A program made the position numbers and the translations under genes. A DNA stretch of 64,000 bases from Vibrio hepatarius (GTDB lineage Bacteria; Pseudomonadota; Gammaproteobacteria; Enterobacterales; Vibrionaceae), in assembly GCF_001274785.1 (NCBI RefSeq), contig NZ_LHPI01000012.1, positions 237,004 to 301,003 of the forward strand, read 5' to 3'. The first letter of the stretch is position 1. Each line of letters begins with the position of its first letter. Below, in pieces: positions 29,709 to 38,954 of this stretch. Under the pieces are notes generated by a model that was given only the letters and a program-made list of their open reading frames with translations, was not told where the DNA came from and searched no databases.

Positions 29709-29740
29709 GATGAACTGGGGTCAACGCGCCCTAGTTCATC
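29709..29740. terminator. Hairpin between converging genes
   Basis: GATGAACTGGGG pairs with CCCTAGTTCATC over 12 bp (one G-T wobble) with an 8-nt loop. T runs are weak. It probably ends the cyclotransferase and LysR transcripts. Confidence 0.5.
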
Positions 29741-29760
29741 GAACCTTACCTTGCTCGATG

Positions 29761-30669
29761 TTATTTAACGACTTGAGCCACTAACCTTCTGATCCAGATA
29801 TTCTTTTCTTCATACTGATTTGCTTTTAAAAACAGTAATCGTATATCAAAATCAGGCACGTCTACCGGCGGTGCAACAGCGGCAAGTGTGTGGTTGTACA
29901 TTTCCATTTCAGCAAAGCGCTTTGGCACAATACACACCAACTCACGGCCAATCAGTAACCGCCTTACCGTTAGGAAATGCCGCGACGCGACACCGACCCT
30001 GCGCTCTAATCCTCTTTTCGCAAGCAGTTTATCAACCTGAGTTTGCAAACTGCCATCTGAGCTGACCAACGCGTGTTCAATCTGGACGAAGCGTTCAAGC
30101 GTCAGCGGTGAATCAAGCGACACACTCTGTGGATCAAACAGACATAAGTGCTGTTCCGTATATAGATGCTCACAGAGAAAACGGCGGTTCAGGTTTTCGA
30201 TACTACCGATGATTACGTCCAGTTTTTCCTTGTCTGCAATTTCGAGGTAGTTACTGCGGTTAACGTTATAAAAACTGACCTGAGACTGGGGAGAGTGTTG
30301 TTTAATCGCATCATACAGATGGGAAGCGAAAAGCTGCTCGGCATAATCGGTCAGGCCGATTCGCCACACGCCTGTGTAATCGTCTGGTGAGAAGTGCTTT
30401 TTGCTGAGCAAATCATTTTTGATGCTACCGAGTAACTGGTCGATGACTGGAGCTATCTCATGTGCGCGCTGAGTCGGCTCCATTTTGATACCGACACGTT
30501 CAAACAGCGGATCATCAAACAAAGTGCGCATTCGTTGCAGAGTATGGCTCATCGCTGACTGGCTCACGTAGCACTGCTCAGCAGCCAAACTAACGCTCTT
30601 AGCGCGATACAATGCTTGAAATGCCACCAGCAGGTTTAAATCGATGCCTTTCCAGTTGAACTCTTTCAT
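29761..30669 (-). CDS. LysR-family regulator beside the chromate transporter
   Basis: A 302-residue LysR-type regulator. The start MKEFNWKGIDLNLLVAFQALY with the helix-turn-helix SVSLAAEQCYVSQSAMSHTLQRMR is of the NodD/LeuO-like branch (the DLNLL motif). The effector domain is intact. It is divergent from a chromate-transporter gene across 110 bp, so it likely controls that gene. The signal molecule is unknown. Confidence 0.9.
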   Translation of the reverse strand: MKEFNWKGIDLNLLVAFQALYRAKSVSLAAEQCYVSQSAMSHTLQRMRTLFDDPLFERVGIKMEPTQRAHEIAPVIDQLLGSIKNDLLSKKHFSPDDYTGVWRIGLTDYAEQLFASHLYDAIKQHSPQSQVSFYNVNRSNYLEIADKEKLDVIIGSIENLNRRFLCEHLYTEQHLCLFDPQSVSLDSPLTLERFVQIEHALVSSDGSLQTQVDKLLAKRGLERRVGVASRHFLTVRRLLIGRELVCIVPKRFAEMEMYNHTLAAVAPPVDVPDFDIRLLFLKANQYEEKNIWIRRLVAQVVK

Positions 30670-30694
30670 TCCACACTCTCATCCTATTTAATTC

Positions 30695-30714
30695 ATAAAT
30701 ACTATCGAATTTAT
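30695..30714. promoter_or_regulatory. Candidate LysR operator between lysR and chrA
   Basis: ATAAAT (30695-30700) and ATTTAT (30709-30714) are perfect 6-bp arms with an 8-bp centre, in the middle of the divergent gap. The layout fits the T-N11-A dyads bound by LysR regulators. Confidence 0.4.
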
Positions 30715-30779
30715 CAATTTGAGTCATTTAGAGTTTTTACGTACATTGTGCCCATATTGATTGATAAGAGTAGTACGCT

Positions 30780-31919
30780 GTGTTTTCGATTTTTAAGACA
30801 TTTTTCTGGCTTGGCTGGATTAGCTTCGGCGGCCCAGCAGCCCATATTGGTTACTTTCGTCAGACGTTTGTTGAGAAACTAAAATGGCTGGATGACAGTG
30901 AGTACGCGCAAATAGTTGCTCTGAGCCAGTTTTTACCAGGCCCAGGCTCGAGCCAGGTGGGTTTCGCTTTGGGCTACAAACGTGGCGGTTTGGCGGGAGC
31001 ATGTGCCGCATTCTTGGGCTTCACGCTACCTTCCGTCTTGATTATGTTGGCGTTGGCTGCCGCCAGTAGTCATATTACTGATACCAGCGTATTCCAAAAC
31101 ATCGTCCACGGACTCAAATTGCTTGCGGTTGTGGTTGTCGCTGATGCTACGTGGGGAATGTATAAAAACTTCTGCCGCGATAAGTTGACCGCAGGGCTGT
31201 GTGTTGCCACCGCTATCGCTTTACTTGTCGCTCCCGGTATCGCTACGCAGATGCTCGTCTTGTTAGTGGCAGGACTGATCGGCATGCAAATGCTTAAAAG
31301 CCCAAATCAAAGTGACAATACACCGTTTAAACCTAGCATTGCTCCACTGGCAATGTTTGCGCTGCTGTTGCTTGCGTTACCAATGTTCGCGCATATCACG
31401 CCAATGCTCGGCCTATTTAGTGACTTTTTCCAAGCAGGCAGCTTAGTATTTGGCGGTGGTCACGTCGTTCTGCCATTGCTACAAAACATCGTTGGCGATC
31501 AGTTAAGCCAAGACGCTTTCTTAACTGGTTATGCGGCGGCTCAGGCAGTGCCGGGACCGATGTTCACTTTTGCTACCTTTATCGGTTATGAGATGTCAGA
31601 TATGCCAGTGCTTGGTGCATTAGTCGCGACTATCGCCGTGTTCCTACCTGGCTTTCTATTACTGCTTGGCGTATTGAAAAACTGGCAATCACTTGCAGCG
31701 AAACCACGCGTATCGGGTGCAATCAGTGGCGTTAACGCGTCTGTTGTTGGCTTACTGCTTGCTGCGCTTTATCAACCAGTATTTAGCAGCGCGGTGGCTT
31801 CTCCTATTGATATCGCACTGATCATTGCGGGGTTTTATCTACACAAAAAACTCAACCTTTCCATTCTGTGGATGATCGGTTTCTTTGTGGTTAGTGGCTT
31901 ACTGGTCGGTAACCTATAA
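30780..31919 (+). CDS. chrA: Chromate transporter ChrA family
   Basis: A 379-residue inner-membrane protein with two tandem CHR domains (long type). The first half has SFGGPAAHIGYFRQ, LSQFLPGPGSSQVGFALGY and AFLGFTLPSVLIML; the second repeats the plan with FGGGHVVLPLL and AAQAVPGPMFTFATFIGYEM. Members export chromate, exchange sulfate-like anions, or are untested. It uses a GTG start at 30780 with a modest ribosome site. The divergent LysR gene is the likely regulator. Confidence 0.88.
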   Translation: MFSIFKTFFWLGWISFGGPAAHIGYFRQTFVEKLKWLDDSEYAQIVALSQFLPGPGSSQVGFALGYKRGGLAGACAAFLGFTLPSVLIMLALAAASSHITDTSVFQNIVHGLKLLAVVVVADATWGMYKNFCRDKLTAGLCVATAIALLVAPGIATQMLVLLVAGLIGMQMLKSPNQSDNTPFKPSIAPLAMFALLLLALPMFAHITPMLGLFSDFFQAGSLVFGGGHVVLPLLQNIVGDQLSQDAFLTGYAAAQAVPGPMFTFATFIGYEMSDMPVLGALVATIAVFLPGFLLLLGVLKNWQSLAAKPRVSGAISGVNASVVGLLLAALYQPVFSSAVASPIDIALIIAGFYLHKKLNLSILWMIGFFVVSGLLVGNL

Positions 31920-31990
31920 CCTTCTCACGAGTGTTATTGAACTCTCACTTTTATTGCTTAATCGTTAACAAAGCAATCACTTAAACCCCG

Positions 31991-32017
31991 CTAGGCTATC
32001 CTTTAAAGATAGCCTAG
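31991..32017. repeat. Hairpin just before the O-antigen-ligase-like gene
   Basis: CTAGGCTATC (31991-32000) and GATAGCCTAG (32008-32017) form a 10-bp perfect stem with a 7-nt loop. It ends 13 bp before the chosen ATG. It lacks a T run. It could fold in the leader of the next gene or mark the 3' end of the chrA transcript. Confidence 0.5.
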
Positions 32018-32030
32018 ACGAGTGGTTAGC

Positions 32031-33263
32031 ATGGAAAGAGCCTTTAGCGATATTCACACTGTCGATTCGATTGAAAAGCGAATCTATCTCCTTTTGCTCT
32101 GCTCCGCATTTTATCATTTCTATACCCCCATTTTTGGCAGTGTCATCGTGATGCTCTTGGAGCTATCGATTGTCTGGCTTATCGCGAGTGGCCCAGTTCA
32201 ACACAGCGACAGAAATGATGACAAATTTCGTCTATTCGTTGTCATCAGTTTGTTGTTGTCTGTTTCCAGTGCGATGTTTATCTATCGTTACCATACCGAA
32301 TTCAAAGTTGTGTTTTCCTTGCTCAGACAGCTCACCAATATCAGTCATCTGTTTTTCTTTTATTTCATCTTCCGCTATATAACTCGTACTCACTACGCGC
32401 CAGATTTCTCTCCGCTGGTCTATTCTTGTGTGCTAGCCATTGCCGTGGTGTTTATTGACGCCAACCTCAACCTGTCTGGAATTGACTATGATAACGGTGA
32501 ACATCGACTAGTCGTCTCAAGCAACATCCGACACTTTGGTCATATCATCATGTTGGGATGTCTCTATTCATCCATTCAGTTGCTCACGGAAAAGCGCCAA
32601 CTCAGCTTGATAGCCTTGGCTGGCATCACGTTTGCCACCTTAGTTTGGTTAGGTGGCCGCGGGGCGCTGCTCTCCTACGTAATAACGTTGCTATTGGCGA
32701 TCGGTGTACTTAAACGTACCTATCGCTTAGTGCGCCAGCGAGTCGTACTGTTACTATCTACTCTTTTGATATCGTTATTGATCTCGGCACCACTACACAT
32801 TTATTCATGGAATGGACTGACTAGGCTCGTCAATCCAGATGTTCTAAGTACTGAGCAGGTGGATTTGAACTCTCTTTCTTCGGGTAGAATAGAACAATGG
32901 CAGAAAGCCTGGGCGTTAACTGCTGATAAGCCCATTTTCGGTCATGGTGCAGAGTCATACTATTTCGAAGCTCAAATCAAAAGTCGTCATCCACATAACT
33001 TCATCCTTCAATTTCTAGTGGAGTACGGCGTTGTAGGACTGGTTATGACACTGGTTGGTTTGGCGTACCTCTGCTATCTCGGCTTAGCCAATACATTGCG
33101 AGAGTGCAATAGCATTAACCTATTCTGCTTAGCAAGCGTACTGTCACTGATTATTCATGGACTGGTGTCTGGCACTTTATTTTACTCACCGCCATTGTTG
33201 GTGCTGTGTGTTGCCGCGGCTTATATTTGTGCCGAGCACTCAAGGCAAAACCGTATAAAGTAA
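32031..33263 (+). CDS. O-antigen ligase/polymerase-like (Wzy_C) membrane protein
   Basis: A polytopic inner-membrane protein of 410 residues with about ten hydrophobic helices. The large periplasmic loop near residues 270-330 and the motif GHGAESYYFEAQ followed by HPHNFILQFLVEYGVVGLV match the Wzy_C pattern of O-antigen ligases (WaaL), polymerases (Wzy) and pilin O-glycosyltransferases. Which of these it is cannot be settled. The ATG at 32031 was preferred to a GTG at 32022. It has no LPS genes next to it and faces the tad pilus operon. Confidence 0.8.
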   Translation: MERAFSDIHTVDSIEKRIYLLLLCSAFYHFYTPIFGSVIVMLLELSIVWLIASGPVQHSDRNDDKFRLFVVISLLLSVSSAMFIYRYHTEFKVVFSLLRQLTNISHLFFFYFIFRYITRTHYAPDFSPLVYSCVLAIAVVFIDANLNLSGIDYDNGEHRLVVSSNIRHFGHIIMLGCLYSSIQLLTEKRQLSLIALAGITFATLVWLGGRGALLSYVITLLLAIGVLKRTYRLVRQRVVLLLSTLLISLLISAPLHIYSWNGLTRLVNPDVLSTEQVDLNSLSSGRIEQWQKAWALTADKPIFGHGAESYYFEAQIKSRHPHNFILQFLVEYGVVGLVMTLVGLAYLCYLGLANTLRECNSINLFCLASVLSLIIHGLVSGTLFYSPPLLVLCVAAAYICAEHSRQNRIK

Positions 33264-33296
33264 AATCCCCACCAGTTGCGAACTAGATGGGGATTT
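33263..33296. terminator. Hairpin between the converging O-antigen-ligase-like gene and tadD
   Basis: AAATCCCCA (33263-33271) pairs with TGGGGATTT (33288-33296), with an inner AGTT/AACT extension. On the minus strand it continues into ATTTTAC. It likely ends the 12-kb tad transcript and, less well, the opposite gene. Confidence 0.65.
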
Positions 33297-33313
33297 GTGT
33301 TTATTACGTTGGC

Positions 33314-34327
33314 TTACAAAGTCACTTTAGAGGTATCACGCTCTTTTCTGATCATTTCTAATGCCCTTTCTAGGTTTTCATTCGCTTTAGCATAATAAGC
33401 CGGACTCTTGTTGATCGCTTGTTGTAAGTAAGGAATGGCCTCGTCTGGCTCTCCCTTTAAGATGAGGAAGTAACCCACGCTGTTGAGCGCTTCAGGCTCT
33501 GTCATATGACGATTGAAAATGCTCAGTGCTTGCCGTGGCTCGCCGTGTGCAATCGCGATCAAAGCCAGATTGTTGATCGCCTTTTCATCATTCGGCTTCT
33601 GCTTCAAAGCCAAATTTGTGTAGTAACGGGCACGCTCGTAGTCTTCAGACATGTAATAAGAATAACCAATACTGATGAGCGCGTTGACATCGAAAGTTTT
33701 GATATCTAAAGCTCGATTCAACAAGGTTTGCGCCAGTTGGTGTTGCCCCTCGATATCCAATAACACGCCTAGCCCTATGTAGGCATGGATTGGAGAGTTA
33801 TCGTCAAACAGTAGATTCTGCACGTTTTCAGAATTGATATTGTTGCTCTTCATATTCGGCGTGCCGCCAAGACGAAGTTGGTCAGCATTAATCGCCCGTA
33901 AATAGTAGCTTTCGCCAATATCGCTTCGACCTTGTTTAGTATTGAGTTTACCAAGCTCTTCTAAAGAACCGGTATGGTTAGGGTTCTGTTCCAGTGCTGC
34001 TCGGAACGCACGATCCGCAAGCTGATAGTCATTTTTCGCCAAATGAATTCGTCCGACGGTATACAAGGTTTTGTCTTTATGTTTGGCATCCGCAAAGGTC
34101 ATCGAGCGTAAGTACTCATATAAGGCCAAATCGACATTATTGTTAGTCAGCGCAGCATCACCACGTGAGATCGCCTCTTCCTCGGTCTTCGGCGGTTCGT
34201 CGTTGGTTAACGCTTCAATTGGTTTGCCTGAGTAGAGACTCTTATCAAACTCGGCTTGCTGGTTATCACTTGAAGCACATCCTGAGACAACGAGAACAGA
34301 TATCATGAGTAAGTAACTTTTCCACAT
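33314..34327 (-). CDS. tadD: TPR lipoprotein TadD
   Basis: The last gene of the tad operon, a 337-residue lipoprotein. The signal peptide ends in VVSGC (lipobox, cysteine near residue 17). The body is made of tetratricopeptide repeats (for example AFRAALEQNPNHTGSLEELGKL and LALKQKPNDEKAINNLALIAI). TadD lipoproteins are needed for Flp pilus assembly, in the manner of PilF-type pilotins for the RcpA secretin. Position after tadC fits the usual tadABCD order. Confidence 0.9.
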   Translation of the reverse strand: MWKSYLLMISVLVVSGCASSDNQQAEFDKSLYSGKPIEALTNDEPPKTEEEAISRGDAALTNNNVDLALYEYLRSMTFADAKHKDKTLYTVGRIHLAKNDYQLADRAFRAALEQNPNHTGSLEELGKLNTKQGRSDIGESYYLRAINADQLRLGGTPNMKSNNINSENVQNLLFDDNSPIHAYIGLGVLLDIEGQHQLAQTLLNRALDIKTFDVNALISIGYSYYMSEDYERARYYTNLALKQKPNDEKAINNLALIAIAHGEPRQALSIFNRHMTEPEALNSVGYFLILKGEPDEAIPYLQQAINKSPAYYAKANENLERALEMIRKERDTSKVTL

Positions 34328-34346
34328 AATAACCCCTATTATTTTT

Positions 34347-35291
34347 CTACTTAGAAAATGCTTCGGACAAGGTGATCAACGCAGGTCCTATTGCGACAAT
34401 AAAAAAGCACGGCCAGATGAACAGCACCATTGGAAACATCATTTTGACGGGTATTTTGGCGGCGATTTCTTCCGCGGCTTGCTGTCTTTTATCTCGATAA
34501 TCTTCGGTATACTCTCGTAACGAGTCGACTAAGCTACCACCGACTCGCGACGCATGGCTCAGCATGCTCACTAATCCCATAAACTCTTCGAGTCCAGTTC
34601 GGTAGATGAACTCGCGCAACGCTTCGGGCATCGGTTTACCCGCTTGAATCTTCACGCACACCGTATCCAACTCATCGGCAAGGTCGGGGTGAGAAATCAC
34701 CATTTCATCAGCTACTCTTCGCAGCGCAGCATTAAAGCCTAAGCCTGATTCAGTACACACAACGAGCAAGTCCAACATGTCGGCCATACCATTGCGAATT
34801 GCGTTTTGGCGCTTTTTGACTTTTCTCTTGAGCAAGATATCAGGCAGGATCAGGCCACCAAAAATACAGCCCGCCATGTAAACATAGAGCTTATTGTTAT
34901 CCGGCAACGCGACATACATGGCTAACGCGATCATCACACCAACAATGGTGGTGAGAGACTTAATTGAGTAGAACAATGACAGTGCGTTGCTCTGGTGGTA
35001 GCCAGCGTGCATCAGTAATGTTTTAACCGATTCACGCTCTTTGGTGCTTTTTGACGAAGTCAGTGGTGCCAGCGATTCCAAGGTGTTGAGCATTTTGGTG
35101 TTCTTAGCGGGCGTGGTGACTTTTTCACCCGTAGTGATCTGCGCGAGTTTGCGTTTTAGTGGTGAGTTAACGCCAATAACGACGTAGCCAATGGTCATCA
35201 CCAAAAGAACGGTGGTGATCATCACGAACGCGATAAACAACATCTCCTGATTTAGCTGAAAGCTGGATAACCAATTAGCAATGCTGTCCAT
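34347..35291 (-). CDS. tadC: Pilus assembly platform protein TadC
   Basis: A GspF-like inner-membrane platform protein of 314 residues. It has membrane helices near residues 18-38, 100-140 and the C terminus, and the GspF/T2SF core DLLVVCTESGLGFNAALRRVADE and AIRNGMADMLDLL. With TadB it forms the platform on which the ATPase TadA acts. It starts 2 bp after tadB ends, so translation is probably coupled. Confidence 0.94.
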   Translation of the reverse strand: MDSIANWLSSFQLNQEMLFIAFVMITTVLLVMTIGYVVIGVNSPLKRKLAQITTGEKVTTPAKNTKMLNTLESLAPLTSSKSTKERESVKTLLMHAGYHQSNALSLFYSIKSLTTIVGVMIALAMYVALPDNNKLYVYMAGCIFGGLILPDILLKRKVKKRQNAIRNGMADMLDLLVVCTESGLGFNAALRRVADEMVISHPDLADELDTVCVKIQAGKPMPEALREFIYRTGLEEFMGLVSMLSHASRVGGSLVDSLREYTEDYRDKRQQAAEEIAAKIPVKMMFPMVLFIWPCFFIVAIGPALITLSEAFSK

Positions 35292-35293
35292 AC

Positions 35294-36262
35294 CTACACC
35301 TCGAAGTTAACAATCTTGCGTATCCACAATGTGCCGAGCAATAAAGACACCATCCCCCCGATGATCATCTTCACCCCAGTCGGGTGATTGTGGAGAATCG
35401 AAATGTAATCGGGTTTGATTAACGCAATGATGATGTACATGCCAAACGGCGCCAGAACCAAAATCCAAGCCGACATGCGAGATTCCGCAGAGATGGTTTT
35501 GATTTTCCGCGCCAGTTTGAAACGAGCGCGTAATACTCGAGAGAGCTTCTCTACGTTCTCGATTAGGTTGCCCCCGGTTTCTTTTTGCAACATCACGGCA
35601 CTGGAAAAGGCCAACATAGAGACCGTTGGCACACGTTCAGACATCTGCATAATCGCCAAACGCATATCGTAACCATAGTTAAGTAAGCTGAAAGTACTCT
35701 TGAACTCAGGGCCGATAGGCGCTGGCATCTCCTTGCCCACTTCGCCAAATGCCTGACTAATAGGTTGCCCGGCTTGGAGTACGCGTTTAATGATATCGAG
35801 CGCTTCGGGTAACTGCTCTTCAAAGCGCATCAAACGATCGGCAGTTTTCTTTTGAATATAAAAGTACTCGCAAACGAAGATGGTCACGACGCTGCCCACG
35901 CAGATGTACCAACGCTGCTCTAGTAAAAGGAGAACTAAGACCGTGATAAGAGCGGCGAAAAAAGACAAAATCAAAAACTTACCAAAGGTCATTTCAATCC
36001 CAGCAAGTTCCAATTTCTTTTTCAGCGTCTCAAAGAAGGTCAACCGCACCAAAGCACGCTCTAGCGATGACAGATTCTTGAGTGAATTTTCACGCAATAG
36101 CGAAACACTCTCTTGGTCGATGTGCTTGTGGCTATCTTTGATTCGTTGGATTAGATGCTTATGTTTAACCTTTTTCCCGGCAGAAGGCATGATCAACGCT
36201 TGGCTGATAAAGAACACCGAGAGAAAAAGCAGTAACAAAAAGAGTGGTAGTTGGCCGCCCAT
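35294..36262 (-). CDS. tadB: Pilus assembly platform protein TadB
   Basis: A 322-residue GspF-like membrane protein paired with TadC. Features are an N-terminal helix (about residues 3-24), the T2SF domain with RFEEQLPEALDIIKRVLQAGQPISQAFGEVG, KETGGNLIENVEKLSRVLRAR, and two C-terminal membrane helices. It lies between tadA and tadC with gaps of 8 and 2 bp. Confidence 0.94.
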   Translation of the reverse strand: MGGQLPLFLLLLFLSVFFISQALIMPSAGKKVKHKHLIQRIKDSHKHIDQESVSLLRENSLKNLSSLERALVRLTFFETLKKKLELAGIEMTFGKFLILSFFAALITVLVLLLLEQRWYICVGSVVTIFVCEYFYIQKKTADRLMRFEEQLPEALDIIKRVLQAGQPISQAFGEVGKEMPAPIGPEFKSTFSLLNYGYDMRLAIMQMSERVPTVSMLAFSSAVMLQKETGGNLIENVEKLSRVLRARFKLARKIKTISAESRMSAWILVLAPFGMYIIIALIKPDYISILHNHPTGVKMIIGGMVSLLLGTLWIRKIVNFEV

Positions 36263-36270
36263 AACGCCTC

Positions 36271-37707
36271 CTAACGAAGTTTTTCGTTAAATATGTCAAA
36301 CGGAACATCGAGTCCACGCTTGATCAATTGGTCATGACAGCTCGGCACGATCCCAGTTGCAATATACTCGCCCAACACGTTACCGTCATGATCGACCCCT
36401 TGACGCTGGAACTTGAAGATCTCAGACATGGTGATCACCTCCCCTTCCATGCCATTGATCTCCTGTATGCTGACCATACGACGCTTACCATCTTCTTGCC
36501 TGTCCATTTGCACTACTAAGTGGATAGCCGAAGCAATCTGTGAACGTAGGTTTTTAGTTGATACGTTCCAGCCCGCCATCGAAAACATATTTTCTACCCG
36601 ACTTAATGCGTCGCGCGGGGTGTTGGCGTGAATCGTCGCCAATGAACCATCGTGACCGGTATTCATTGCAGACAACATATCCACGGCTTCGCTACCCCGC
36701 ACCTCACCGACCACAATACGGTCCGGCCGCATACGTAATGAGTTTTTCACCAACTCACGCTGGGATATCTCACCTTTGCCTTCGATATTGGCTGGTCGGG
36801 TTTCCAGTCTTACGACGTGTGGTTGCTGCATTTGTAGCTCAGCCGAGTCTTCTATCGTGACGATACGTTGGTTCGCAGGAATAAAGCCGGAGAGAATGTT
36901 CAACGTGGTGGTTTTACCCGACCCGGTACCACCAGAAATAAGGATATTTAGCTCACCGATCACCGCAGCATTTAAGAATTTGGCCATCTCGGGTGATAGC
37001 GAGTTCAACTCAAGCAGATTGCCCATATTGAGTCGTTCCACAGAGAAGCGTCGAATGGAAACCGACGGCCCGTCAATCGCTAGCGGCGGAATAATCGCGT
37101 TGAAACGAGAGCCATCTTTTAAACGCGCATCCACCATAGGTGAGGACTCATCAATGCGTCGACCAACCTGACTCACAATCCGGTCGATAATGTTTCGTAG
37201 GTGTCGGTCATCTAAGAATGTATGTGGCGTTTTTTCCAACTTACCAAAGCGTTCCACATAGATACTTTTGGGTCCATTAACCAGAATGTCAGATACGGTT
37301 GAGTCTGCGAGCAGCGGCTCAAGCGGACCTAAACCAAACACCTCGTCCTCAATCTGCCGAATCATTCGATTCCTAGCTTCAGAGCTAAGGGGATGAGTCT
37401 GGTCTTCCGTAATAAGCTGCATCACCGCTTCACGCAGTTCTTCTTTGGCTCGGTCTTCGTCTAAATGCGACAACAAACCTAAGTCGAGCGTATCAAGCAA
37501 CTTTTTGTGGTAGTAATGCTTGATCGCCAGATCATGTTCGAGCTGCTTTCTTTGCTCATCGATCGCCTGAAGTTTGGACTCAATGGCAGCAGAGCGAGTC
37601 ACGTTGTCTGCGCTCTGAGGCGTAACAGACATCGAATCAGGCGTTGTCTGTGTTTCTTGTGAAGAGTTTGGAAATGCACTCCCTACATTCTTTCTTTTAA
37701 AAAACAT
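36271..37707 (-). CDS. tadA: Pilus assembly ATPase TadA/CpaF
   Basis: The secretion ATPase that powers Flp pilus assembly (478 residues, family length). It has an N-terminal helical region, FGLGPLEPLLADSTVSDILVNG, the Walker A loop ISGGTGSGKTTTLN, the Asp box IVTIEDSAEL, LRMRPDRIVVGEVRG (Walker B) and the His-box region TGHDGSLATIHAN. In Tad systems one such ATPase is thought to serve both extension and retraction. It starts 12 bp after tadZ. Confidence 0.97.
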   Translation of the reverse strand: MFFKRKNVGSAFPNSSQETQTTPDSMSVTPQSADNVTRSAAIESKLQAIDEQRKQLEHDLAIKHYYHKKLLDTLDLGLLSHLDEDRAKEELREAVMQLITEDQTHPLSSEARNRMIRQIEDEVFGLGPLEPLLADSTVSDILVNGPKSIYVERFGKLEKTPHTFLDDRHLRNIIDRIVSQVGRRIDESSPMVDARLKDGSRFNAIIPPLAIDGPSVSIRRFSVERLNMGNLLELNSLSPEMAKFLNAAVIGELNILISGGTGSGKTTTLNILSGFIPANQRIVTIEDSAELQMQQPHVVRLETRPANIEGKGEISQRELVKNSLRMRPDRIVVGEVRGSEAVDMLSAMNTGHDGSLATIHANTPRDALSRVENMFSMAGWNVSTKNLRSQIASAIHLVVQMDRQEDGKRRMVSIQEINGMEGEVITMSEIFKFQRQGVDHDGNVLGEYIATGIVPSCHDQLIKRGLDVPFDIFNEKLR

Positions 37708-37719
37708 AGCAACTCCCTG

Positions 37720-38943
37720 CTAAGAAAATAGTCGACCAATCCAGCTCTTTTCTACTCGCTCCTGCGGGGTTTCAAGTAGGTGTGATAAATCGGTCAAGGC
37801 TGACTTGATGGCAGTATTCTTTTTCGCTTTAACAATCGGCGTGCCTAAGTTCGAGCACTCCATGGCGACAGCAAAATCATTGGGCACTAAATGAATATCT
37901 TTGTTTGGAAAGGTGCCTTCGATATCTTTCAGAGAAATCGAGACTTTTTTATCGAATCGGTTGACGATCAATTTGACTTGCTCACTACTTAAACCATAGT
38001 CCAGTTGCAATGACTTCACATAGTTTGCTGCGTGTTTAATTGAGGTAACGTTTTGCTGCATAACCAAATAAACCCGCGCGTCAGAAGTCACGGCTTTCTG
38101 GAATACATGCTCAACACCGTGAGACATATCGATGATGATGTGTGAGTAGAACTGACGAAGAATCGGAATTAAGTTCACCACTTCCGTCGCGCGTTTATAG
38201 TTGTCCTGAATATTATCTTGGCTGAATCCGAGATAATTGAGCCCGGATTCGTGCTGGAAAACCAAACCATCAAGCGACATTTCATCTAAGTCATTAAGAT
38301 TATCCACCACGTCATTGATGCTGTATTTAGGTTTACTGTTTATGTAATCCGCCGCATCGTTGAACTGCATATCCAAATCCACCAGCAAGACGTTTCCGGC
38401 CGTGTAACTAGATAATGAAATCGCCGTGTTCAAAGCGAGTGTGGTTGCACCGGAACCACCTTTGGTATTAATGAACAGAGATAGCTCTCCGAGTGTTTTA
38501 GTGGCGATTTTTTCATGCGCCAAATCTTGTAAGAACGGATAAAGCTCTCCGATTTCCGCACTACGTGATAAGTAATCGGAAGCCCCCAGCTTGAGCGCCA
38601 TTTTCAGCGACGTCGCGTCATGCTCATCACCAAATACCACCAAGGAAGTTTGGTTGTGCTGCAAGCTGCCCTCCGAGGAGTAGACATGGGCGATTTTCTG
38701 TACCCAATTATCGCCTGACTCAATATAAATCAGGTCCGGAGTACGTTTATTGGCAATGGTCTCCATCGTCACCGTACTTAGATCAAGCCATTCGAGGTTG
38801 ATGCTGATGCACTTTGAAAGCTCGGACTCGATATGGTTTTTGAACATTTGCGTCGCATAAACCACCCAAACGGTTAAGTTTGTTCTTAGGGACTTATGTT
38901 CGATCTCTGATTTATCTATATTTAGTTCTACTGGTTTCAACAT
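37720..38943 (-). CDS. tadZ: Pilus localisation ATPase TadZ/CpaE
   Basis: A MinD/ParA-type protein (407 residues) that places the pilus machine in the cell. The N-terminal part (about residues 1-150) resembles an atypical receiver domain with VVFGDEHDATSLKMALKLGASDYLSRS. The ATPase half has a deviant Walker A, INTKGGSGATTLALN (final lysine replaced, as in many TadZ proteins), and LLVDLDMQFNDAADYI. The ATG at 38943 has AGGGGA upstream; a TTG 6 codons earlier overlaps tadF. Confidence 0.93.
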   Translation of the reverse strand: MLKPVELNIDKSEIEHKSLRTNLTVWVVYATQMFKNHIESELSKCISINLEWLDLSTVTMETIANKRTPDLIYIESGDNWVQKIAHVYSSEGSLQHNQTSLVVFGDEHDATSLKMALKLGASDYLSRSAEIGELYPFLQDLAHEKIATKTLGELSLFINTKGGSGATTLALNTAISLSSYTAGNVLLVDLDMQFNDAADYINSKPKYSINDVVDNLNDLDEMSLDGLVFQHESGLNYLGFSQDNIQDNYKRATEVVNLIPILRQFYSHIIIDMSHGVEHVFQKAVTSDARVYLVMQQNVTSIKHAANYVKSLQLDYGLSSEQVKLIVNRFDKKVSISLKDIEGTFPNKDIHLVPNDFAVAMECSNLGTPIVKAKKNTAIKSALTDLSHLLETPQERVEKSWIGRLFS

Positions 38944-38954
38944 ATTCAGTTCCC

